Source: Nocardia sp.
Lineage (GTDB): Bacteria; Actinomycetota; Actinomycetes; Mycobacteriales; Mycobacteriaceae
DNA length: 64,000 bases
Direction: 5' to 3'
Assembly: GCA_014360565.1 (NCBI GenBank)
Contig: JACIXH010000006.1
Location: forward strand, 1-64,000
The stretch's first letter is position 1; each line of letters opens with the position of its first letter. The notes below the pieces were generated by a model, which worked only from the letters and a program-made list of their open reading frames with translations, was not told the origin of the DNA and did no database searches. A program made the translations under genes and the position numbers. Positions 19,378-29,522 of this stretch are shown piece after piece.

Positions 19378-21002
19378 GGGTTCTCCGTATCACTCAGATG
19401 CGCGTGGTCGTAGTCGGCGAGGGTGTAGTGACCGAGGGCGGCCAGCCGTTTGACGTGGCGCTGGACGGGCATCGGCCAGGGTCCGTTCGTGGCGTAGTAG
19501 TCACGGGCGGCTTCGGCTTCGAGCGCGCCGAGCGCGGCGGCAAACGCGACGCGTTGGATGTCGGCGCGGTTGGCGGTCGCGAGTGTGGCCTCGATCGATT
19601 CGGCGCTGATGTTGTATCCGGCGCCTTCGGCGAACTCTGTGGCGTCTTCGAAGTCGACCCAGTGGGCAGCAAGGACGGCGTCGGCGAGCACATCGGCGAG
19701 GAGGCCGTTGTCGGGCGCTTTGGCGACCAGCCGACGCATCGCGGCCAGCCGGTCCTCGTGGGCGGATTTGGCGGCCCGCAGTGCCTGGTCGATGGCCTCG
19801 ACGTCAGCAGGATCGTGCGGAGCGGGCACGTCGGCTATTCCATTGGAATAACCCGCTTCTCCCCCGCCTTCGGGCTCGCTGACTATTCCATTGGAATGAT
19901 CGGCGACGTCGGCGACGCCTTCTTCGGCTTCTTCGGCTTCTGCCTCGGTCACATGGAACCGCGGAGCCGCGTCTTGAGAGTAGTAGGTCACCCTCCCGGT
20001 GTCGTGAACGACGGCTCCGGCGAGCTTGCCTGCGGTCTGTACTTCGTCGAGCTCGGTGTCTCTGAGCTCGTGCTGCCAAGCATCGGCGCCGAATAGTTCC
20101 TTGGGATCAATTTCGGCGATGCTGCCCTCGGCCAACGCTTTCCGCGCTGCTGCGGCGGCGGCTTCCTTCTCCGCACGGACCGTCGCCTTGTTGACCGAGA
20201 CCCGGACAGCTTCTGCTACACGATCAGGCCGGTCGCGCTCTTCCTCTGACAAAGAGGCGATGGCCTCCAGGAACACTGACTCCTGCGAGTCCTCGGCGAG
20301 ACTGAGCAGTTCCCGGGCGGCGTGGGGACTAACCGTGCGTGCATCGACTGCGTCCTGAACTACTTTCGGCAGCTTCAGCAGCTGCATCGACTTGCTGATC
20401 CGCGGCTGACCGAAACCGACGGTCGCCGCCAGCTCGGATTGGCTGATCTTGGCGTAGGTCTGTAGGCGCAGATACCCTCTGGCCTCTTCGATCGGCGAGA
20501 GGCGCTTCCCCAGGATGTTCGTGGCAAGGAAGACCGCTGCTGCAACCGCGGGGTCAGCGAGCTCCTCGCGCAGGATGTACGGGAGGTCAGTGACGCCCGC
20601 AGCCAACTTCGAAGCGCCCCATCGGCGATGGCCGTCGATGAGGATGACTTCGTGTTCTTCCGGGATGAGCTCCGCCATCTCGGGTTCGAACGACAGAATC
20701 GATGCCCGGCTCACGACCAGAGGTGCAGTCAAGACGCCAACGAGTTCGATGTTGGCGGCGAGCTCCGTCAGTTCGGATTCGTCGAGGTGCCGGTGTTCGG
20801 GGTTGAGCGGGTGAGGGCCGATACGGTCCAGCGCGATACGAGGAAGCTCCGCGACCTCCAGCGGGCTCATCGCCTCCGCTTGCTTCTGCGCTTCCTGAAT
20901 GAGCCCTGCGGCGGACTTCATTTCCCCGCCTGAGGCAGTTCGGGTTGTGGCAGTCTGCGTCGCCTTCTCGGCCGCCGCACTGCCGGATTTTCCGCGTGCC
21001 AT
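19374..21002 (-). CDS. parB: ParB-family partition protein
   Basis: IGPHPLNPEHRHLDESELTELAANIELVGVLTAPLVV; LIDGHRRWGASKLAAG; KISQSELAATVGFGQPRISKSMQLLKLP. Confidence 0.93.
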   Translation of the reverse strand: MARGKSGSAAAEKATQTATTRTASGGEMKSAAGLIQEAQKQAEAMSPLEVAELPRIALDRIGPHPLNPEHRHLDESELTELAANIELVGVLTAPLVVSRASILSFEPEMAELIPEEHEVILIDGHRRWGASKLAAGVTDLPYILREELADPAVAAAVFLATNILGKRLSPIEEARGYLRLQTYAKISQSELAATVGFGQPRISKSMQLLKLPKVVQDAVDARTVSPHAARELLSLAEDSQESVFLEAIASLSEEERDRPDRVAEAVRVSVNKATVRAEKEAAAAAARKALAEGSIAEIDPKELFGADAWQHELRDTELDEVQTAGKLAGAVVHDTGRVTYYSQDAAPRFHVTEAEAEEAEEGVADVADHSNGIVSEPEGGGEAGYSNGIADVPAPHDPADVEAIDQALRAAKSAHEDRLAAMRRLVAKAPDNGLLADVLADAVLAAHWVDFEDATEFAEGAGYNISAESIEATLATANRADIQRVAFAAALGALEAEAARDYYATNGPWPMPVQRHVKRLAALGHYTLADYDHAHLSDTENP

Positions 21003-21497
21003 ATGCACCTCCTGGGAGTGAAGCATGTTTGCGCCCACCAGCCGCAGGCGACATTAATAATACTATGGTCACACGTATTCCATTGGAATACAAGCTTGTT
21101 GGTAGGTGAGTTCAAGGTGTGAGCCCTACGAGCGTGGCGAGCAGTCCGATAGCGGAGGGCCCGTGTGGCGATCGGCGCGCAGGCCTGAGATCGCTTACAG
21201 CATGGAAGCATAGGGGAGCTTCCGCCGACACGTACAGCCTCCTCGAGCGACACTCCGTATTCCAATGGAATATTCACCACGCCGATCAAAACCGCGCATA
21301 CACGCCGCGTCTACCTCTGCTCACCGGCGGCGGGTTATGGGCTATTCCATTGGAATAGCTCAGTCGCACCGAGCCACCCGACGGCCACCCCGAAGCGACG
21401 GATCGGTCCAGACTATTCCAATGGAATAGCTCGCCGCACTCAGCCCGACGACCTGCGGCTTCGAAGCGGGTGAGCCGCAGGGTATTCCAATGGAATA
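19836..21497. promoter_or_regulatory. parS: Cluster of seven TATTCCAWTGGAATA palindromes, probable parS sites
   Basis: 19836-19850, 19885-19897 (13 bp), 21076-21090, 21258-21272, 21343-21357, 21414-21428, 21483-21497; two lie in parB, five upstream. Confidence 0.85.
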
Positions 21498-21509
21498 GCC
21501 CTGGACATC

Positions 21510-21558
21510 GAAGTGCCCCCGAGGAGCCTGGGGGGGAGAGGCTGCTGCGGGGGCACTT
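21510..21558. terminator. Inverted repeat next to the parS array
   Basis: GAAGTGCCCCC ... GGGGGCACTT. Confidence 0.5.
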
Positions 21559-21721
21559 CCAGTCGACCGAGTGGGGGGAGCCCGGCGACCTGTCTCGCAA
21601 CGTACGCCGGACGGCGACGGCAGGTCAAACATCATTCGTACTCATCAGCGGGTCGATTTCGTCCTCGTAACGGGGGCGAACCTGCATCGAACCCTATTTC
21701 GTCACTGTGACATTCGATCTT

Positions 21722-22432
21722 TCAGGGACAGCCGACGAGTGCGGTGGCGACTTCTGCGCGAGTGACCATCAACTGGTAGCGCTGGGCAACGCTCAGGTAC
21801 CGGCGGACGTACTCGCACGCGAAGGATGCGTTCTTTGGCACCCAGGTGTCGAGACCTTGATCCGACTTCGACTGGTTCGCTATGCCCGCCACTGCAAGCA
21901 GGTTCAGATCGATGTCGTTGGCGAACCTTACCCGCTGGGAGGTTGTCCAGCGGGACGCCCCAGCCTTCCATGCTCGCGCGAGCGGGAATACATGGTCGAT
22001 CTGGACCTGACTGGGTTCTTCACCCGTGAAGGCGATCGTTGCCCCGGTGTAGGGGTCGTGCAGTGTGCCGGATTAGACCTTGCAGCCGCGGCTTCCGGGT
22101 TTGTGGACGACATCCTCGAGCTGAGCGGCCAGCACATCATTGCGGGTGTCGCACCCGTTGTGCGCGCCTGGACCGTCGTAGTCGTCAGTCCACGACTGTC
22201 CGAATGAACATCCTTTGCCCGCAGCGCAACTGCGCTCATACCCTCCGATCGCATCAAGTTTGTCGACGACTGTCAGTGATCCGACCAGCTCGCGAATGTC
22301 CACCACAGCAGTCGAATTCGGAGAGATGGTCGGGGCGTCTGGCTGGGGTGGTGCGCCCGAGGTCACCTCGATGCCGACTACCGCCATCAGCGCGCAACCT
22401 GCAACTACGCTTACCCACCACGATGGTTTCAT
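21722..22432 (-). pseudogene. Secreted HNH (DUF1524-like) nuclease gene interrupted by one in-frame TAA
   Basis: Upstream part MKPSWWVSVVAGC...FGQSWTDDYDGPGAHNGCDTRNDVLAAQLEDVVHKPGSRGCKV, stop at 22073-22075, then same frame SGTLHDPYTGATIAFTGEEPSQVQIDHVFPLARAWKAGASRWTTSQRVRFANDIDLNLLAVAGIANQSKSDQGLDTWVPKNASFACEYVRRYLSVAQRYQLMVTRAEVATALVGCP*. Confidence 0.85.
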
Positions 22433-22501
22433 CGGAGCTCTTCCCTTCCAGCCGAATTCGGCCGAGATCGAACTGGCAAGCATCCTGCACGGCGCCCGAG
22501 T

Positions 22502-22741
22502 TCATCGACCGTTGGCTGCTGCTGGGCTGCATCCAGAGCCGACCGGCCACCCGGCGTTCTCGCGACGCCCGACGTGGAACAGTGATTGATTTCCTGGACA
22601 CACGAATACCGAGATTCCCTTGCCCCGGTATCGCTTTCGGGCAGCTCTCGCATCCGCCCTCGTCAGGTAGCCGCGATGGTTGCAGCTACCGCACCACGTC
22701 CACCGGTCTGTGGGCTTGTGCGCTCGTGGGGCGGCCCTCAT
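22502..22741 (-). CDS. Small Cys-containing (zinc-ribbon-like) protein
   Basis: WCGSCNHRGYLTRADARAARKRYRGKGISVFVCPGNQSLFHVG; ATGA overlap with the cutinase-like gene. Confidence 0.6.
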   Translation of the reverse strand: MRAAPRAHKPTDRWTWCGSCNHRGYLTRADARAARKRYRGKGISVFVCPGNQSLFHVGRRENAGWPVGSGCSPAAANGR

Positions 22742-24771
22742 ACCGACCGTCCGATCTGCAGGTTGATCCAGTCGCTCATCCACTGGATCGCCGTTCTGCC
22801 TGCGTTGTCAACGACAAGGTTTCCGTAGCTCGTATGTGAACCACCAGCGAAGAAGCTGGCTGCGGTCAGGCCTTCGCTCACCAGGGTCGCGAGGTCGGAG
22901 GCACCCTGCGACTGCGCCATTGAGGCGACCGAGTTCGTGAGGCCGGACAGATCGAAGTTCTCGGCCTGCTTGGTGATGGTGGAAACCGCGGAGTTCGACT
23001 GCTTGCCGAGCAGTTCGACCGGCGTCTTACTCGCTGTGCCGGTGAGCATGTTCGTTGCGACGCTGGCCAGATCGAGCCCGATCGGCAGGAGCCCGGTGAG
23101 CGCTGCGCCGGCGCCAACGGGATCTGGCGCTTGTCCCGCTGGGGGAGCGAGCTTTTCGATGACGGACCAGGCGACTTCCTGGATCTGTCCGACGAGGTTT
23201 GCGAGCTTGACGACGTCGACTTTGGACAGGATGGATACGACCAGTGCGGCGATCTGGATGTAGCCGCCGGTCGGGTCCGGGATGATCGACAGGATCGAGG
23301 AGATCCACTCCAGGTCGACGTTTGCGGCCATCTTGACCAGGGGCTCGAATTGCGTGTTGAGCTTCCGGGCTACGTCGTGGGCTCCCTGGGCGTCGAGCGC
23401 TGCGACCTTCTGGGGGAGGAGAACCAGATTCGCCAGAATTCCCGCAAGGTCGAGGCTGGTGACGCCGGTGACCACGTTGAGTGCCTGGCTCACCACTGTC
23501 GCCGGCTTGAGAACGCTCAGGACACTACTCGCCGAGCTGAGTACGTCGCTGGGTGTGGAGCTCAGTGGAGCGATCTGGGTGCTCAGACCGTTGGAGGCCG
23601 ACGAGAGTTGGGATGCTTCGGGTGCGCTCGTCGACAGGGTGTTGGTGTTGGCCCCCATCAGGTTGGCCGCGGTGTTCGCGATCGAGGTGACAGTGGACAG
23701 TGCGCCGGAGAGGTCGCTTTGCCCAGCGGCGGTCAGGACTTGGTTGGCCGAATTCTCCGGGCTACCGGCAGGAGCAGTCGACAGTTGGCCAGTGGCTGCG
23801 GACCCTGCTCCGGAGCTCAGCAGATCGGTGAGGGGTGTGATTGAGCCCAGCAGGGTGTTGGCCGACTTGGCGACTTTCTGGAGATCGATGGTGCCGTTTT
23901 GTGGCGTCAGACCAGCGATGAGTTCGCTGGCTGCTGAGCCCATGTTGGGAAGATCCGCCTTCGAGAAGTCGGAGGTGAGAGCTGTCGCGATCTTGGAGTT
24001 GTTGTTGCCAACTCCGGGGGAGTCACCGCCTGTGGTGCCGGTGCCGGTGCCGGAGTCAGTACTCGGGGATTTGCTCAGGATTGTGCCCAGTGCACCGAGG
24101 ACGGGATTCGATGTCTTGTTCGCCGCGCAGTACAGGTCCTCGGAGGCGCAGATCGACGCTACTTTCCCGGACAGCGCCCCCATGCCGTCAGGGCGAGGGT
24201 CAGCGATTCCAGAGTTGGCGGTCTTTGGCCCGACTGTCGTTTCGCCCTTCGTCCCGTTTCCTGGATCGGAGATCAGGCCTACAGCGAGTACGCGATCCGC
24301 TGATACCGGGCCTCGACCGTTCCCGATAGCGGAGGCAATGTCGCCGGCCGCATCGGCTCCTTGGCTGTAGCCAACGATCGTGAATTGCGTGCCACGGCAT
24401 TTTGCGGCGTAGTCGCGCAGCACGGCCGTCCCGCCATCGACTGCGGTCTTCTTGGAGTCTGCGTAGGTGTGGCCGTTGTCGAAGGCGCGGGCCATGTAGG
24501 GCAGGTTGTAGACCTCCGCGCGATCGCCCTGCTGGCTCTTGATCGCCTGCGCGATCGGGGCAGTCATTCCTACCGGCTCACTGGGGTTCGCGTCCTCACG
24601 GGTCTCCCAGGTGCCCGGAATGATGAGGTTGAAGGTATCGGCGCACCCAGTGGGCAGAGCTGACGCTGTTGCAGGGAGAGCCGCGCTCGCGACACCCGTT
24701 GCGACCGTAGCGGTCACCAACGTTGTGATCGCTCGAACAGATTTCGAGCGTTTGATGGTCATGTTGTGCAC
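22738..24771 (-). CDS. Secreted cutinase/esterase-family protein with long low-complexity C-terminal extension
   Basis: Signal peptide; CADTFNLIIPGTWET; FTIVGYSQGADAAGDIASAIGNG (GYSQG nucleophile elbow); Ser/Ala/Thr-rich extension. Confidence 0.75.
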   Translation of the reverse strand: MHNMTIKRSKSVRAITTLVTATVATGVASAALPATASALPTGCADTFNLIIPGTWETREDANPSEPVGMTAPIAQAIKSQQGDRAEVYNLPYMARAFDNGHTYADSKKTAVDGGTAVLRDYAAKCRGTQFTIVGYSQGADAAGDIASAIGNGRGPVSADRVLAVGLISDPGNGTKGETTVGPKTANSGIADPRPDGMGALSGKVASICASEDLYCAANKTSNPVLGALGTILSKSPSTDSGTGTGTTGGDSPGVGNNNSKIATALTSDFSKADLPNMGSAASELIAGLTPQNGTIDLQKVAKSANTLLGSITPLTDLLSSGAGSAATGQLSTAPAGSPENSANQVLTAAGQSDLSGALSTVTSIANTAANLMGANTNTLSTSAPEASQLSSASNGLSTQIAPLSSTPSDVLSSASSVLSVLKPATVVSQALNVVTGVTSLDLAGILANLVLLPQKVAALDAQGAHDVARKLNTQFEPLVKMAANVDLEWISSILSIIPDPTGGYIQIAALVVSILSKVDVVKLANLVGQIQEVAWSVIEKLAPPAGQAPDPVGAGAALTGLLPIGLDLASVATNMLTGTASKTPVELLGKQSNSAVSTITKQAENFDLSGLTNSVASMAQSQGASDLATLVSEGLTAASFFAGGSHTSYGNLVVDNAGRTAIQWMSDWINLQIGRSV

Positions 24772-25012
24772 CTCAACTTCGCCGGAGCTGACAAGATGGT
24801 CATCTCGCCACCTTCGTGGGCTGGTGAATCCGCCTGGTAGCGGACGTTTTGTCGACAGTGTGCGAAATTTGAGGCAGGCAACTCAAACATCTATTCGCCT
24901 GGCCGACTCCACCAATCCGCACGACGACGCGGAGTCACACGACCAGCAGCGCCAGAACGTTGAAAAGCGCCCAGTAACCTGCGCCGATGACATGTCCCCA
25001 CCGGGCAGGGGC

Positions 25013-26383
25013 TCAAGCGCCTCTGGCGAGATCGACAAACCGGCTGTACTGCAGCTGATGGGCCACGGTGATCGTGGCTGTTGGCCCATTGCGGTGCTTG
25101 CCCACGATCAAGTCCGCTTCTCCTATTCGCGGATCGTCGCGGTCGAATGCGTCGGGCCGATGTAGCAAGATGATCATGTCCGCATCTTGTTCAATCCCAC
25201 CGCTTTCGCGCAGGTCAGCCACCATTGGCCGCTTATCGATCCGCTGTTCGGGCCCTCGGTTCAGCTGGCTGACCGCTATCACGGGAACCTCTAACTCCTT
25301 GGCGAGAAGCTTGAGTGCTCGTGAGAATTCGGCGACTTCCTGCTGGCGGGACTCGACCTTCTTGCCGGAGCTCATCAGCTGCAGGTAATCCACGACGACC
25401 AACTTCAAACCGTGCCGCTGCTTGAGGCGACGGGCCTTAGCTCGGATCTCCATCAGTGTGAGATTCGGTGAGTCGTCGACGAACAGCGGCGCGTCGGCGA
25501 CTTCACTCATCCGCTGGGAGAGTCGCACCCAATCGGTGTCGTTCATCCGACCAGAACGCATGTCCGCGAGCTTGATTTTCGCCTCGGCCGACAACAGGCG
25601 CATGACGATCTCGGTCCGGCTCATCTCAAGCGAGAAGATGACACTGGCATGGCCGTGTTTGATTGAGCAGCTCCGCAACACATCCATTGCCAGGGTGGAT
25701 TTCCCCAGGCCAGGCCGAGCCGCAACGATGATCATTTGGCCCGGATGCAACCCATTGGTGAGCTCGTCGAGTTCGGTGAAGCCGGTGGGGATGCCGGCAG
25801 ATTGTCCGCCGAGCGAGGCGATGACGTCGAGTTGATCGAGGGTGGGCTGGAGGAGTTCTTCCAGCGGGGTGAAGTCCTCGGTGGTGCGGCGTTCGGTGAC
25901 TTCGTAGATTTCGGCCTGGGCGCGGTCGACCACCTCGGCGACGTCCTGGCCGTCGGCGCCGGCGTAGCCGAACTGGACGATGCGGGTGCCCGCTTCGACG
26001 AGGCGGCGCAGGATGGCCTTCTCGGCCACGATCTCGGCGTAGAAGCCGGCGTTGGCCGCGGTGGGGACGGTCTGGGTGAGGGTGACCAGGTAGGGCGGGC
26101 CGCCGATGCGCTTGAGTTCGCCGCGGCGGTCGAGACCGGCCGAGACGGTGACGGGGTCGGCGGGTTCGCCGCGGCTGTAGAGGTCGAGGATGGTGTCGTA
26201 GACGGCCTGGTGCGCGGGGCGGTAGAAGTCGCCGGGGCGCAGCACCTCGATCACGTCGGCGATGGCGTCCTTGCTCAGCAGCATGCCGCCGAGGACGGAC
26301 TGCTCAGCGGCCATGTCGTGCGGGGGCTGGCGGGTGAAGTCCTCGGCAACATATCGCTCGGATTCCGTACGTACGGCGGGCAT
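25013..26383 (-). CDS. dnaB: Replicative DNA helicase DnaB
   Basis: From MPAVRTESERYVAED; PPHDMAAEQSVLGGMLLSKDAIADV; ARPGLGKSTLAMD; VVDYLQLM; VSQLNRGPEQR; DLRESGGIEQDAD. Confidence 0.95.
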   Translation of the reverse strand: MPAVRTESERYVAEDFTRQPPHDMAAEQSVLGGMLLSKDAIADVIEVLRPGDFYRPAHQAVYDTILDLYSRGEPADPVTVSAGLDRRGELKRIGGPPYLVTLTQTVPTAANAGFYAEIVAEKAILRRLVEAGTRIVQFGYAGADGQDVAEVVDRAQAEIYEVTERRTTEDFTPLEELLQPTLDQLDVIASLGGQSAGIPTGFTELDELTNGLHPGQMIIVAARPGLGKSTLAMDVLRSCSIKHGHASVIFSLEMSRTEIVMRLLSAEAKIKLADMRSGRMNDTDWVRLSQRMSEVADAPLFVDDSPNLTLMEIRAKARRLKQRHGLKLVVVDYLQLMSSGKKVESRQQEVAEFSRALKLLAKELEVPVIAVSQLNRGPEQRIDKRPMVADLRESGGIEQDADMIILLHRPDAFDRDDPRIGEADLIVGKHRNGPTATITVAHQLQYSRFVDLARGA

Positions 26384-26384
26384 T

Positions 26385-26618
26385 TCATGACCCCGAGCTA
26401 CCGATGCTGGCGCGGATCCGATCAGGCCGGAAACCTGACCAGTGGTCATCTCCGCTCACAACCACAGGTGCCTGGCTGTAGCCCAAGCCAATGACGAAAT
26501 CGCGGGCGCGCGCGTCGTGGCTGATGTCGACAACGTGATAGTCGGCGCCGGCCTTTTCCAGGGCGCGGTAGGTCGCGTGGCACTGAACGCACTCCGGCGT
26601 GCTGTAGACGGTGATCAT
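26385..26618 (-). CDS. nrdH: Glutaredoxin-like NrdH
   Basis: MITVYSTPECVQCHATYRALEKAGADYHVVDIS...QAPVVV...WSGFRPD. Confidence 0.9.
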   Translation of the reverse strand: MITVYSTPECVQCHATYRALEKAGADYHVVDISHDARARDFVIGLGYSQAPVVVSGDDHWSGFRPDRIRASIGSSGS

Positions 26619-26641
26619 GAACTGGTCCTTTCGTGGTGAGA

Positions 26642-27928
26642 TCAGCGCGAAACCGCAACGCGGCCGCGGAGCTTGGAGTTGCGGGCAAGGCTCGGAAACT
26701 TGCCGTCCATTGCCTTTCTCCACTCCTGGATGGCGGGGGATTCGCCCGCGGTGACCACCGGTACAGCGGCCCTCTCCGCCGCACGCTTCGCCGCGGCCGC
26801 GAGGTCGGCGGCATGGCGTGCAGCGGCACGCTCGGCGGGCGTCGCTTCGGTCCAATCGAGCTCGCTGAGACGGCGTTTCAGAAATCCGATCGGGCGCCGA
26901 ACCTGAGGCCACGCCAGCCCTCGACGGCGGTTCTCCTCGGAAATCCGGCGGGCAATCGCACGGCCATCCCATCGAGTCGTGTCGATGTTCGCCGAGGCGA
27001 TCACGTCGCAAACCGCGCCGATATGGGTGCCGGCCAGGCGAAGCCACTGATCTCGATCGACTCGTTGCCACTGCCCGCGGTCCATGCCGATACACTCATG
27101 GACCAGCTCAGCAGCAGCTTGTTGCAGATGCAGAGCACGTGGGCGGCGCTCTTCGCTCTTTACTCGTGGCGTCCTCGCGCCCGCGTGCGCGTTCGCGCGC
27201 GTTGGTGAGTAATTCCTAACTAGAGATTTACTACTAACCCACCTAGAGGTGGGTAGGTGGCCAGTGCCGTTGACCTGGGTATATCCAAGCGCCGCCTTCA
27301 TAGCCATGGATCGGGGACCGAGCGACGCCGAGCCGCGGCGGGGCAACATTGCGGCTTCGCGAGGCGAAGTGAGGTACCAAACCGAGGCAGCTCTCGTCTG
27401 TCGGCCTCCGTGGTGTGCTTCAGCCAGCAGCCGTTCGAGGCGGCTGAGGCGGTTACGTCCGCGCGCCATCTCGACGGCCAAGCCGAGATCTGAGAGCACT
27501 TTCCGGGCCCGCCGCACAGCCCGCGTGCTGACACCTGCACGCAGGGCCAGTGCCTCGTTAGAGGCGGTCACATCGCGCCCTGTGCCGCCTGTGGCGAACT
27601 TGGTCATTGCTTCAGCGACTGCGACTACGAAGTCCGCACTGATGCCCTGAGCGCCGCGTATGGCGGCACCACGGTCGGAGGCGAGTATGACGCGCACCTG
27701 ATCGAGCCATATCGAGCAGCTAGCGATCGCGGGGACGCGACCTGCGCTGTGCGCGGGGATCGGCAGCGACCAGGAGCGGCCGCGTTGACCGGCATTGAGC
27801 TCCTCGAGCCGCTGCACGTTGGCTTCGGCCTGAGATATGTCGGTCCAGTCGAGGGCTGTGGTCGAGTCCTCAACCCCGAAATCAGCACCTTGCTGAGGGC
27901 ATGCTTTACCATGGGAGCTGCTTCTCAC
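26642..27928 (-). CDS. HTH plasmid protein, probably replication-associated
   Basis: VTASNEALALRAGVSTRAVRRARKVLSDLGLAVEMARGRNRLS winged-helix-like block; upstream of nrdH and dnaB on the same strand. Confidence 0.55.
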   Translation of the reverse strand: MRSSSHGKACPQQGADFGVEDSTTALDWTDISQAEANVQRLEELNAGQRGRSWSLPIPAHSAGRVPAIASCSIWLDQVRVILASDRGAAIRGAQGISADFVVAVAEAMTKFATGGTGRDVTASNEALALRAGVSTRAVRRARKVLSDLGLAVEMARGRNRLSRLERLLAEAHHGGRQTRAASVWYLTSPREAAMLPRRGSASLGPRSMAMKAALGYTQVNGTGHLPTSRWVSSKSLVRNYSPTRANAHAGARTPRVKSEERRPRALHLQQAAAELVHECIGMDRGQWQRVDRDQWLRLAGTHIGAVCDVIASANIDTTRWDGRAIARRISEENRRRGLAWPQVRRPIGFLKRRLSELDWTEATPAERAAARHAADLAAAAKRAAERAAVPVVTAGESPAIQEWRKAMDGKFPSLARNSKLRGRVAVSR

Positions 27929-28399
27929 GGCAGTTCCTTTCTTGGGACATCAACAGCACGCGGGGCCGGTGTGGGTCGGTCCCCGGTATGAGCACTCGAT
28001 GGGCTCTCTGGCCCTCGGTATCGAATCCCTCTGTGGCGGATGGGTTCGATGCTGCTTGCGTGCTGTTGGCACGAAATCTGCAATTAGGTGTGGGCGCGTC
28101 AGCGCAGAGGCGTCACCTCCCGGCCGAGCGGGGGAGATGGAGCCGAGACTCGGGCGATCAGGCGATGCCGATCGAGCGACCGAGCAGGGGGCGCAACCGC
28201 GATGGACCGCGGTGAATCCGGAGCAGGCGCAGGTAGTTGGCCTGGAGTCGTCGAACCTCGGGACGGCGCGATAGCACGCGGTGCTGGTGGGTTCGGATCA
28301 AAATGCTTTACACTGGCGATCGTCATATGAACGCCAGGGCAGTTGGCGGGAACATCACGTTCCTCCAATCGTCGAATGGATGCAGGTTCGATATGGCGC

Positions 28400-28437
28400 G
28401 AAACCCCCGACCGCCGGCCAAAGCTGAGGGGGTTTTC
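28400..28437. terminator. Inverted repeat/terminator downstream of the AT-hook gene
   Basis: CGAAACCCCC ... GGGGGTTTTCG. Confidence 0.65.
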
Positions 28438-28451
28438 GTGCGTCTGGGGTA

Positions 28452-28868
28452 CTACGTCGTCCCGGTCCGGTGCAGCTCCTCGGTGCCGTCGCTGAGCATC
28501 CCCGCGGCCTCCAACGCCAGCTCGACGCCTTCCGACACCATCGCGTAGTGCAGCAGCGTCATCATTCGTCGAGTGATGTTCGTGCGCTTCGCCCGGACCG
28601 GTTGCAAGACCTTCCTGGCGACCTCGGGAGAGAGGTTCGCCCGGATATGGGTCGCCGGTCCGGTATAGGTCGCGGTGATCGGTCGGTGATGCCGGGGCGC
28701 GACTTTGAAGCCGATCTCCACGAGCGCCTCGATGCGGTCGGTGACCGACATAGAAGCGGGGCCCCAGCTGGCGACGGCCTGCACGAAACTTTCCGGCGCC
28801 GAGATCCCAGTAGGTCTCCCATGTTTGGGAGGACGGCCGACTGGCCGTGGCATAGAGGAGTCCTTCAT
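28452..28868 (-). CDS. Small putative DNA-binding protein with AT-hook-like PVGRPPK motif
   Basis: MKDSSMPRPVGRPPKHGRPTGIS...; coding-like. Confidence 0.55.
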   Translation of the reverse strand: MKDSSMPRPVGRPPKHGRPTGISAPESFVQAVASWGPASMSVTDRIEALVEIGFKVAPRHHRPITATYTGPATHIRANLSPEVARKVLQPVRAKRTNITRRMMTLLHYAMVSEGVELALEAAGMLSDGTEELHRTGTT

Positions 28869-29021
28869 GGTCGTTGATCGTGCCTCGAGACCTCGAGTTA
28901 TGGCTACCGACGCGCCGAATATTTTGTCGTAAATTATCGCGGCTTGGAGTGGCCTCGCAGCCGTCGGTTGCGCGCGGAAGCGGTGTGAGGGCATGCGAAA
29001 TCGACGTGATGCCAGCCATGT

Positions 29022-29522
29022 TCACGCGCCCTTCCGCCAGAAAGCCTGTGGCTGAATGACTCCCCGATCGAGCTCGGCTGAAGCGAGCAGATCCGAGATG
29101 CGCTCATGGGTTCCTGTGGGGCAGTGGCACTTCACCGAGATCTGGCCGAATCGCGCAACCAGTTCATCGGCAGCGAGAACGTGCCGTCGGTCGGCCGATA
29201 CGCCAACCAGGATCGGGTAGGCATGCCCAGCATGACGCTGCCAGCGCACATGCCATTGCGCCCCTTCGCTGTCGAGCACATCCAGATGTGCTCCGGGCTC
29301 CGGCAGTGACCGAGCATGCCGGGCGCCCCGAACACTGCGTTCCCTCGGCTCGGCGAGTAGCCCGAACACCACCCACAGCGACGCCACCGAGTGAATTTCG
29401 ATCACGGTGTCGGAGTTCGGCGTTGCCGAGCTGGACCAGTCGAGATCGGCACATATGCGCTGGGCAGCAAGGAAGTCCGCGACGTGGTGTCCGAACGACG
29501 ACCAGGACAGTGGCCTGTTCAT
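29022..29522 (-). CDS. Uncharacterised protein, last gene of the WhiB-like operon
   Basis: 4-bp overlap with 29519..29833. Confidence 0.65.
   Translation of the reverse strand: MNRPLSWSSFGHHVADFLAAQRICADLDWSSSATPNSDTVIEIHSVASLWVVFGLLAEPRERSVRGARHARSLPEPGAHLDVLDSEGAQWHVRWQRHAGHAYPILVGVSADRRHVLAADELVARFGQISVKCHCPTGTHERISDLLASAELDRGVIQPQAFWRKGA

Noticed and set aside
23500-24050. Ser/Ala/Thr-rich repeats in the cutinase-like protein as a separate repeat element
   Set aside because: Low-complexity protein extension; no clear DNA-level repeat unit.
27180-27260. AT-richer patch GAGTAATTCCTAACTAGAGATTTACTACTAACC as a second origin
   Set aside because: Lies within the HTH protein reading frame (SSKSLVRNYSPTRA) and has no iterons or DnaA boxes around it.
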